DNA from: Desulfonatronospira sp.
Lineage (GTDB): Bacteria > Desulfobacterota > Desulfovibrionia > Desulfovibrionales > Desulfonatronovibrionaceae
DNA: 18,619 nt
Direction: 5' to 3'
Assembly (NCBI GenBank): GCA_003563255.1
Contig: PWSL01000089.1
Coordinates: forward strand, 1-18,619
Positions within the stretch are counted from its first letter, which is position 1, and each line of letters opens with the position of its first letter. Under the pieces are notes generated by a model, which saw nothing but the letters and a program-made list of their open reading frames with translations, made no database searches and was not told the DNA's origin. The translations under genes were made by a program, and so were the position numbers. Shown here one piece after another: positions 7,100 through 12,899 of the stretch.

Positions 7100-9388
7100 T
7101 TATACAGCCTCAATACGACACATCAGAGCCGAATGGGGCCAGCTTCCGATTTCCGGGCTGCAGAACTTTTCATCCATGGGACAGAGCATATTGGCATTGG
7201 ATTCAAAGACCCCGAAAAGCTCCGGCCTGGCTTCCTGCCTTTCGGGAAACCACCAGCCGTGCTGTACGTCCACCATACGGGGATGCATAATAGTGGACGT
7301 CTGAAGCTTCACCCTGACCTCGCCCTGCGGTGATATCACTTTCACCCACCGGCCGTTTTCAAGTCCCAGCTCTTGGGCTGTATCGGGATGCACCAGCACC
7401 AGGGGATCCGGCATCACTTCCCTGGCCGACTCGATCTGGCGCTGCTCCGAGTGATACATGGGCATAAACCTGCTCCCGGTAATCAGTATCAAAGGAAAAT
7501 CCTGCGCTACTTCAGGATCTCCCTCAGGGCTCCAAGCCGGCTCTTTGTACTTGGGCAGAGGATCGTTTCCCAGCTCTTCAAAAATTGATGAGAAAAGCTC
7601 CACCTTGCCCGAGGGCGTGCCGAAGCCGTGTTTTTCATATCTCTTGTACTCAGGCGTACCTCGAAACCCGTAATCTCTGGTCAGCTCTTCAAAGGTAAGC
7701 CCCACAGGTTCCAGACAGTAGTCAAAGACCTGTTCCAGGTTTTCCCAGGGCCAGTCCTTTTCCTGGCCGAGCCTCAAGCCCAGGCCGCGGTAAAACTGAT
7801 AAGTATCCTTACGTTCATACATGGGCTCAATCCCCGGGGGACAACTCATGCAGAATCCGCCTGTAGTCCAGAGCTGGGGCTGCTCCACGGTGGTGGCCGA
7901 AGGAAAGACGTAGTCGGCCAGGGCCGCCGAAGGCGTCAGGTAGTATTCCATAACCACGTAGAGGTCCAGGGACTGCAGGGCCTCAAAGACCATTTTTGAA
8001 TCCGGGAAGGACAGCATGGGGTTGCTGGCCACGGAAAGCATGGCCTTCACCGGGTAGGGCTTGCCCGTGGTGACCGCCTGAAACACGTCTCTGGCGTGAG
8101 CCGCGCAGGTCCTGTACATGGACGGGGGGGAAACCATGCCCTGGGGCAGCTTTTGATTGTTTTCCAGGTTGCGCTCCCAGCCTGGAAAGCCGAAAAAGGG
8201 ATAAGTATCCGCACCCAGCTGTTTGGCCCTTTGCTCCCGGCTTATGGCCTCAGCTCTCACCAGGTCGAATTCACCGCGGACTTTTGCCGCCTCCGGGGTC
8301 TGGCTGAAGGTCTCTCCACCTTCTATTTCCAGGTTTCCGGTAATGGCCCGCAGGATGGCCCTGGCCCTGGCGCACTGGTTGGAATTGATGCCCTGCTTGT
8401 CCAGTCCGTATGCGTAAGGAATCTGGGCTGGTTTTGATCTGGCGTAAAGCCTGGCCGCAGCCTTTATCTTATCCGCCGGGACCCAGGTGATTTCGCTTAC
8501 CTTTTCCGGGGTGTATTCCCGTACCGACTCCTTGAGCTCATCAAAGCCCACGGTCCAGTTGGAAACGAACTCCCGGTCATAAAGATCCTCTTCAATAATC
8601 AGTCTGATCCAGGCCAGCATCATGGCCAGGTCTGTGCCAGGCCTGATCTGAAGCCACATTTCTGCAAATTCCACTTCCTGGATGCGCCTGGGATCCACCA
8701 CTATGAATTTGACCCCCCTGTCCCTGGCGTCTTTCAGGGCCGGCCAGGCCAGTACTGGAGAAGAATTGGCCGCCGCCCGCCCCCAGACCACGACACACTC
8801 CGCCTGGCGCGGGTTGCCCCTGGCCATACCCCCGTAGGTGGCGTACTCAGTGGCATAAGAGGGGCACATGCAGATATTGTTCACCCCGCAGACGTTTGGT
8901 GATCCGAAAAGGTTGAAAAACCGCCTGCAGTCCCAGTGATGGGTGCGGCTGGTTCCGTGAGTGAAGGCCAGGGTTTCCGGCCCGAACTCATCCCTCAAAG
9001 CGCCGAGTTTCCGGGCGACTTCGTCCAGGGCCTGCTCCCAGGAGATACGCTCCCATTTGCCTTCCCCTCTTGCTCCCTTTCTTTTCAGAGGATGGTTTAT
9101 CCGGTCAGGATGATGGATATGCTCAGGCATGAGCAGACCGCGCTCGCAGATGAGCCCTCTGGTCACCGGGTGGTCCGGGTCACCGCTGACCTCGAAAACA
9201 CGCCCGTTTTTCATGTGCAGCAGGGTGCCGCATCTGGGATGGCACAGACCGCAATAGCTTCTCCTGACCTCGTCGTGCTCTTCAGGCCCGGCATTGGGAT
9301 CGTATGCATAGAGGGGCAGCCCTGAAACAGCCAGTGATGAGGTAACCAGGGCCGAATAATGCAGAAATCTGCGTCTGGTTATAGTCAT
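7100..9388 (-). CDS. Tat-exported MopB oxidoreductase, acetylene-hydratase-like
   Basis: 762-residue tungsten/molybdenum bis-pterin enzyme of the DMSO-reductase superfamily. The Tat signal TRRRFLHYSAL (residues 4-14) directs it to the periplasm. The [4Fe-4S] site is Cys46-x2-Cys49-x3-Cys53 and Cys81. The metal ligand is probably Cys175 in NNICMCPSYATEY. The overall run of blocks (RGEGKWERISWEQALDE, CVVVWGRAAANSS, GVKFIVVDPRR, PYPVKAMLSVASNPM, TPSGKVELFSSIFEELG) resembles acetylene hydratase more than nitrate or formate enzymes. However, the position of that enzyme's catalytic aspartate, just after the second cluster cysteine, is His50, so acetylene hydration is not predicted. ATG 9388 has a strong AGGAGG four bases upstream (spacer CAAA); the longer frame from 9421 was rejected. 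It lies 51 bases after the TetR gene and has no FeS or membrane subunit beside it. Substrate unknown. Confidence 0.9.
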   Translation of the reverse strand: MTITRRRFLHYSALVTSSLAVSGLPLYAYDPNAGPEEHDEVRRSYCGLCHPRCGTLLHMKNGRVFEVSGDPDHPVTRGLICERGLLMPEHIHHPDRINHPLKRKGARGEGKWERISWEQALDEVARKLGALRDEFGPETLAFTHGTSRTHHWDCRRFFNLFGSPNVCGVNNICMCPSYATEYATYGGMARGNPRQAECVVVWGRAAANSSPVLAWPALKDARDRGVKFIVVDPRRIQEVEFAEMWLQIRPGTDLAMMLAWIRLIIEEDLYDREFVSNWTVGFDELKESVREYTPEKVSEITWVPADKIKAAARLYARSKPAQIPYAYGLDKQGINSNQCARARAILRAITGNLEIEGGETFSQTPEAAKVRGEFDLVRAEAISREQRAKQLGADTYPFFGFPGWERNLENNQKLPQGMVSPPSMYRTCAAHARDVFQAVTTGKPYPVKAMLSVASNPMLSFPDSKMVFEALQSLDLYVVMEYYLTPSAALADYVFPSATTVEQPQLWTTGGFCMSCPPGIEPMYERKDTYQFYRGLGLRLGQEKDWPWENLEQVFDYCLEPVGLTFEELTRDYGFRGTPEYKRYEKHGFGTPSGKVELFSSIFEELGNDPLPKYKEPAWSPEGDPEVAQDFPLILITGSRFMPMYHSEQRQIESAREVMPDPLVLVHPDTAQELGLENGRWVKVISPQGEVRVKLQTSTIMHPRMVDVQHGWWFPERQEARPELFGVFESNANMLCPMDEKFCSPEIGSWPHSALMCRIEAV

Positions 9389-9439
9389 TTTGCCTCCTGT
9401 AATTTTTTTTAGTTCTGACAAGACTGGTTGCCGGCAGTA

Positions 9440-10096
9440 TCATAAGCGCTGAACAGATGCTGTCTCCCTGATCCCTGCCAGGGAAAAGCGGGTGATGTGC
9501 TTTGATATTATTTCTATATCCCGGGGATCAAAGCTGTCTGGCTTTATCCTGGGTATGATATTTCTGCCGGTAAATTGGTACAGGCACTGCCCCAGAACAC
9601 TCATGGCGCAGAGAAAGGTCTGCTCTTCATTTTCCTGACCTGAGGGATCCCTGCTCAGAAGTTCGTCGATTATCTCCCTGAGATAGACATACATGGGCTG
9701 GATGGAGTTCTTGACCATCAGGTCCAGGGCATCCGAATGCTCGATAATCTCCCGGGCGATGAGCCTGCCGTGCCAGTCCGGAAGTTTTTCGCCCTGGATC
9801 CGGAGCAAAAAAGAGCGGATAAAGATCCGGAGCTTTTCTTCAGCGTTGGCTCCCTTTTCCAGGCCCAGGTCAGGAGGGTGCCTGCGTACCGAGCATGCAT
9901 GGGCGTGCTCCAGAACTGCGGCAAAAAGCCCCTGTTTGTTCCGGAAGTGGTAATTCACAGCGCCAACATGGGCCCCGGCCTTGTGGCAGATTTTTCTGAT
10001 GGTGGTGGCTTTGTAACCGTACTCGGCAAAGATCTGCCCGGCGGCTTCCATCAGCCTCTCCCTGACATCTGAACTGTTTTTCCGGGTATACTTCAA
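9440..10096 (-). CDS. TetR-family regulator with CecR-like C-terminal domain
   Basis: 218-residue transcription factor. The helix-turn-helix is at about residues 10-57 (ERLMEAAGQIFAEYGYKATT, then ICHKAGAHVGAVNYHFRNK). The C-terminal part (about 85-200; GRLIAREIIEHSDALDLMV, FTGRNIIPR) resembles the DUF1956 ligand domain of CecR/YbiH. In Escherichia coli, CecR controls an adjacent efflux adaptor operon. Start: TTG at 10096, 8 bases after GGAG at 10105-10108. An ATG at 10100 is in another frame and only 4 bases from the SD. It is transcribed with the MopB gene and points towards the MFP-RND operon, a plausible second target. A complete type B element lies inside its 5' leader. Confidence 0.88.
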   Translation of the reverse strand: MKYTRKNSSDVRERLMEAAGQIFAEYGYKATTIRKICHKAGAHVGAVNYHFRNKQGLFAAVLEHAHACSVRRHPPDLGLEKGANAEEKLRIFIRSFLLRIQGEKLPDWHGRLIAREIIEHSDALDLMVKNSIQPMYVYLREIIDELLSRDPSGQENEEQTFLCAMSVLGQCLYQFTGRNIIPRIKPDSFDPRDIEIISKHITRFSLAGIRETASVQRL

Positions 10097-10112
10097 GCAT
10101 CTATCTCCTGCA

Positions 10113-10251
10113 GTATCTGTTCAGCGCTTTGCATGTGGCACGGGGACTGGCTCTCCCCGCACTTATTTTTAAAATGCTGTCAATCATCCTTCAGAAAAAC
10201 AAGTGCGGGGGTGCCTGTCCCCTGCTTTCCTTAAAAGCGCTAAACAGATAC
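10113..10251. mobile_element. Complete type B element inserted in the TetR leader
   Basis: 139 bp with ends GTATCTGTTCAGCGCTTT (10113 on) and AAAGCGCTAAACAGATAC (to 10251) in inverted orientation, flanked by exact 8-bp direct repeats CTCCTGCA at 10105-10112 and 10252-10259. The core at 10142-10222 reads, on the minus strand, almost base for base like the cores of type A copies at 10976-11052 and 12767-12844. The left duplicate contains the Shine-Dalgarno used by the TetR gene. Confidence 0.9.
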
Positions 10252-10273
10252 CTCCTGCATGTTATATGTATAG

Positions 10274-10302
10274 ATTTTCGAACATTTGTTTTAAACTGTC
10301 AA
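10274..10302 (-). promoter_or_regulatory. Candidate sigma70-type promoter for TetR-MopB unit
   Basis: On the minus strand, TTGACA (10302-10297) is followed after 17 bases by GAAAAT (10279-10274), a perfect -35 with a 4/6 match to TATAAT. Transcription would begin about 15 bases before the type B element, so the whole element and a second copy of the Shine-Dalgarno octamer would be in the 5' leader of the TetR mRNA. Prediction from sequence only. Confidence 0.4.
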
Positions 10303-10358
10303 CCAAAATTGTAAACAATTATGCATCGAGTCGCACTCAGCTCCATTGTAACGTCACT

Positions 10359-10452
10359 ATTCAGGGGGTCCTCGGTGGTTACTACTGGCACCAGGCATGG
10401 GGTCTGTCCCCGGTGGCCGAGGCGATAATTTACACAAAGAGTCGCTGTAGTG
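10359..10452. repeat. Hybrid element: type C left end, type A right end
   Basis: The left end ATTCAGGGGGTCCTCGGTGG (10359 on) and ACTGGCACCAGGC match the type C element at 1.86 kb. The right part, CGATAATTTACACAAAGAG then TCGCTGTAGTG (to 10452), matches, reversed, the left arm of the type A copy at 12067. No target duplication was found, so it may be a recombinant or a ruin. The stretch 10303-10603 otherwise holds only the terminator described below. Confidence 0.6.
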
Positions 10453-10531
10453 CTAATGGAATGCAACCGTCGGTAATAAAAATCTGATTGCCGGTCATGT
10501 ATGCGGGTTCCTGATTGACCGCGGAAAAGTT

Positions 10532-10556
10532 GAGGCCCTCCACGGTGGAGGGCCTC
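10532..10556 (-). terminator. Hairpin terminator of the small lipoprotein gene
   Basis: GAGGCCCTCCA and TGGAGGGCCTC form a perfect 11-bp stem with a CGG loop. On the minus strand it is followed by AACTTTTCC, a short T-run. It lies 48 bases after the lipoprotein stop codon. A second imperfect hairpin (GGGGAAAGCCC with GGGCTCTTCCCC, about 10582-10625) overlaps the end of that gene. Confidence 0.6.
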
Positions 10557-10603
10557 ATAAGCCTGGAGGGGGTTAGCATGAGGGGAAAGCCCGAGGAGCT
10601 TTG

Positions 10604-10789
10604 TTAGAAGCTGGGCTCTTCCCCGGGTTCTCCTTCTTCAGGGGGTAAATATTCATCGGGTGGCGGCTCGCCGTATTCTTCAGGGAGCATAGGCTCTTCC
10701 ATGGGGTCTTCGTGTTCCGGTTCGCAACCCATAGAAAATCCAAGAACCAAAATCAGGGCCAGGGTCATGAGAAAACCTTTATACCACAT
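10604..10789 (-). CDS. Small acidic exported protein, probable lipoprotein
   Basis: 61 residues: a hydrophobic signal sequence (FLMTLALILVLGFSMG) followed by Cys22 with a degenerate lipobox (FSMGC), then a wholly acidic, Pro/Glu/Tyr-rich tail with MLPEEYGEPPPDEY and ending EEPSF. No domain is recognised. ATG 10789 was chosen because AGGAGG ends 8 bases upstream; the ATG at 10795 is only 2 bases from it. The terminal aromatic residue and motif PEEYGE recall the tetraheme cytochrome encoded at 15.0 kb, and the composition recalls the collagen-like protein at 11.7 kb. The hairpin downstream and excellent ribosome site argue that it is a real gene despite its size. Function unknown; probably cell-envelope associated. 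Confidence 0.65.
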   Translation of the reverse strand: MWYKGFLMTLALILVLGFSMGCEPEHEDPMEEPMLPEEYGEPPPDEYLPPEEGEPGEEPSF

Positions 10790-10863
10790 ATACATTACCT
10801 CCTTTGATTTTTCTTAATATTTTCCTTCCAGTCTGTTCATGAGCTCATTTCTGAGCTCATTAT

Positions 10864-11158
10864 CACTACAGCGAAACTTATTAAATATATATTGTACTTC
10901 AAATGGGGACAGGCACTTTTGCCGGTTAATTAGCACTACAGCGAAACTTATAAAACTTTCCAACCGTCAAAATAAGGGACAGGCACCCCCAAACCTTTTT
11001 CTGAAGGATGATTGACAGGTTTTAAAAATAAGTGCGGGGAGAGCCAGTCCCCGGAGGTGAATAAATAAGTTTCGCTGTAGTGTTAGTAATAATTGCTCCA
11101 AAAATTTGGCGGCAAAAGAGCCAGTCCCCGGAGGTCAAACATAAGTTTTGCTGTAATG
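10864..11158. mobile_element. Type A element, interrupted by a second type A element
   Basis: Outer ends CACTACAGCGAAACTTA (10864 on) and ATAAGTTTTGCTGTAATG (to 11158), with direct repeats TTAT at 10860-10863 and 11159-11162. Its core is the GCCG type: GGGGACAGGCACTTTTGCCG at 10905-10924 pairs with CGGCAAAAGAGCCAGTCCCC ending at 11129. The core is split by the intact element at 10934-11082; without it and one TTAG copy, the outer element is about 142 bp, the usual family size. Confidence 0.85.
10934..11082. mobile_element. Type A element nested inside the element at 10864
   Basis: Perfect 17-bp inverted ends CACTACAGCGAAACTTA (10934-10950) and TAAGTTTCGCTGTAGTG (11066-11082), with direct repeats TTAG at 10930-10933 and 11083-11086. 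The core 10976-11052 contains CTGAAGGATGATTGACAG. It is about 95% identical by eye to the copy at 12725-12874, which implies recent movement. Confidence 0.9.
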
Positions 11159-11162
11159 TTAT

Positions 11163-11720
11163 CCATTCTCCAGTTAACAGAAAAACCAGATAAATGATCA
11201 CACTTTCGTTTTTCATGACATGGTTTGAGGAGTCAGTCACGAAAGCGGGATGCGTCCGCAAAGTAAAAGAGATGCATCAGACTATGCAAACACAATGCCG
11301 ACAGCGATGTCTGAAGTGAAAGACAGTGTATTCGTGCTGTTTGGTGTAGAGGGCTTATGTATTTTCCATGGTCTCTGCCTTGCAGCAAGTACACATGTGT
11401 CAAAATGGCCCGGCAGATCAGCCCCTGGCCTGATGTCATGTTTGCAGATTTATTACCGGTCTTTGATTCTTCTGTTAATAACCAGACGGTATCTGTTCAG
11501 CGCTTTTGATGAAACCAGAAAACTTTTTATACCAGATGTGCCTGCAAAAACTCTGGATATTAATCATTCAGAGTCTCTGCGCTGTGTATTTCACAGGGTT
11601 TAACCCGGGAACACTGACTTTTGGCATCTGCCTAAGCGTCCTGCCACGCGCTTCGTGTGATTCGCCTGGTTCGCGTTATAAAATGAGTTTTTGCAGGCGC
11701 ATCAATTGTCGGCGGGTCTG
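11163..11720. other. Stretch without recognised gene; one lone B end
   Basis: No convincing gene is seen here: the open frames (up to 117 codons) lack family resemblance and good ribosome sites. The only repeat is a solitary type B end, GTATCTGTTCAGCGCTTTT at 11489-11507, without a core or partner arm. The stretch lies downstream of the collagen-like gene and upstream of the small lipoprotein gene, both on the minus strand. No clear terminator was found for the former. Confidence 0.5.
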
Positions 11721-12047
11721 TTAAAATTCGAATTCTTCTTCTGGCTCGTCAAAATCGTCCTGCTCAGGCGGCTCATATCTTTCAGGCGGCTGGTACTCAT
11801 CGGGAGCACCCGGCTGTCCCGGCTCGCCCGGCGCACCTGGCTGTCCCGGAGCACCCGGAGCACCTGGAGCACCTGGCTGTTCACCCGGAGCACCTGGCTC
11901 ACCCGGAGCGCCCGGCTGCTCTGTGCCGGGGACTTCAGGCTCGTACGGCTGGTCCCCTTCCATGGCTTGGGCACTGAGCCCGAATCCCGTAATCAGGATA
12001 AATGATAAGACGATACTGGATAATTGCTTGCTGATTTTTCCTGACAT
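11721..12047 (-). CDS. Exported small collagen-like acidic protein
   Basis: 108 residues. The Sec signal peptide (about 1-28, ending SAQA) is followed by a short acidic segment, then a Gly-X-Y run at about residues 46-82 made of GAP, GEP and GQP triplets with a single break (GEQP), and a tail rich in Asp, Glu, Tyr and Pro ending EEEFEF. Collagen-like triplets are known in bacterial surface proteins, where they may form triple helices; here the run is only about 12 triplets, so trimerisation is uncertain. ATG 12047 has AAGGAGG 10 bases upstream. A 32-bp segment carrying this ribosome site and start codon is repeated 163 bases upstream, on the far side of a damaged type A element. Function unknown; likely envelope or secreted. 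Confidence 0.8.
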   Translation of the reverse strand: MSGKISKQLSSIVLSFILITGFGLSAQAMEGDQPYEPEVPGTEQPGAPGEPGAPGEQPGAPGAPGAPGQPGAPGEPGQPGAPDEYQPPERYEPPEQDDFDEPEEEFEF

Positions 12048-12066
12048 CTTAAATAAACCTCCTTAT
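12035..12066. repeat. 32-bp direct repeat, proximal copy (RBS and start of collagen-like gene)
   Basis: Identical to 12198-12229. It contains, on the minus strand, AAGGAGG, the ATG and the first four codons of the collagen-like gene. It ends in TTAT, directly abutting the type A end CACTACAGCG at 12067. Confidence 0.9.
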
Positions 12067-12197
12067 CACTACAGCGATACTTTGTGTAAATTTTCGCCTC
12101 TTACCGGGGACACTTACCGGGGACAGGCACTTTTGCCGACCTCAAACCGTAAAACTGCCGGACTATCCGGCGGCAAAAGAGCCAGTCCCCTTCCAGT
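12067..12197. repeat. Type A element lacking its right arm
   Basis: The left end CACTACAGCGATACTTTG (12067 on) is preceded by TTAT, the usual type A flank. The core runs from GGGGACAGGCAC (12119) to AGAGCCAGTCCCC (12190) with pairing TTTTGCCG and CGGCAAAA, the same core type as the outer element at 10864. The expected right end TAAGTTTCGCTGTAGTG is missing; the 32-bp direct repeat follows instead. The left arm also has a duplicated CTTACCGGGGACA segment (about 12100-12126). Confidence 0.8.
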
Positions 12198-12229
12198 TTT
12201 TTCCTGACATCTTAAATAAACCTCCTTAT
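12198..12229. repeat. 32-bp direct repeat, distal copy
   Basis: Exact copy of 12035-12066. Read on the minus strand it supplies a second ribosome site and ATG (at 12209) that opens a 15-codon frame, MSGKNWKGTGSFAAG, closing inside the type A element. The native promoter of the collagen-like gene should lie beyond this copy. Confidence 0.9.
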
Positions 12230-12287
12230 GTAGATTTCATTATCAGCGGGTTGCTGTTTTCAATTATTTTAGCAACTGCCATGCCAT

Positions 12288-12431
12288 CTGGACAGTCAAG
12301 TGTTATTTAATAATCATTTAACTTCATCAACCTTTTTGATTCTTACGGTCCTTCAGTCCAAACCGGGTATATATCCAAATTAATTATTTTTATTTATTTC
12401 AACCAGGAACCAGGAACTTTGAACTCTCAAG
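12288..12431. repeat. Degenerate long repeat D, copy 1
   Basis: Shares beginning (CTGGACAGTCAA), middle (TATCCAAATT) and end (AACCAGGAACC, then TTGAACTCTCAAG) in the same order and spacing with 18276-18414. Overall similarity by eye is about two thirds. Not palindromic and not coding. Between it and the type A element at 12725 (12432-12720) I see no recognisable gene. Confidence 0.55.
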
Positions 12432-12724
12432 ATGCCATGAAAGGTGAAAAATGAGGCACAACCCGGTGGACAGGGATTGTCTCGATTCTATGGGAACATA
12501 TTCAGACCAGGGAAAAGACCAGGGTGTGCAAATATGGCCTGACGCTGCAGCCGGCTTCGGCAGACAAGGTTGAAAATCCGGACAGGATGTATTACAGGCG
12601 GACTCGAAGATCTAGCAGATGCAAGCCTTGGCGGACCGTAACCGTTCACCGGGCGTCAGTCGTGATCCTATCCAGGCCGGCATCTTAATCCAACTGAATG
12701 TTTACGATGGACCACAATATTTAG

Positions 12725-12874
12725 CACTACAGCGAAACTTATAAAACTTTTCAACCTGTCGAAATTGGGGACAGGCACCCCCAAACCTTTTTCTGAAGGA
12801 TGATTGACAGGTTTTAAAAATAAGTGCGGGGAGAGCCAGTCCCCGGAGGTTAATAAATAAGTTTCGCTGTAGTG
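12725..12874. mobile_element. Complete type A element abutting the S9 peptidase ribosome site
   Basis: Perfect 17-bp inverted ends at 12725-12741 and 12858-12874, with direct repeats TTAG at 12721-12724 and 12875-12878. The core 12767-12844 is nearly identical to those at 10976 and, reversed, 10142. The right end lies 10 bases before AGGAG of the S9 gene, so the element sits in that gene's leader or displaced its promoter. Confidence 0.92.
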
Positions 12875-12899
12875 TTAGTGAAACAGGAGTAATCCTATC

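Noticed and set aside
7100..9388. Naming the MopB enzyme acetylene hydratase
   Set aside because: The catalytic Asp position appears to be His50, and the protein carries a Tat signal, so only an acetylene-hydratase-like label is justified.
9870..10100. ATG 10100 as the start of the TetR gene
   Set aside because: It is in a different frame and only 4 bases from the Shine-Dalgarno; TTG 10096 is in frame with the helix-turn-helix and 8 bases from it.
11250..11603. 117-codon plus-strand frame between the small exported genes
   Set aside because: No good ribosome site, no family resemblance, and it runs through a lone type B end.
11691..12005. Ser/Thr/Arg-rich plus-strand frame
   Set aside because: Antisense to the collagen-like triplet region, whose repetitive codons keep all frames open.
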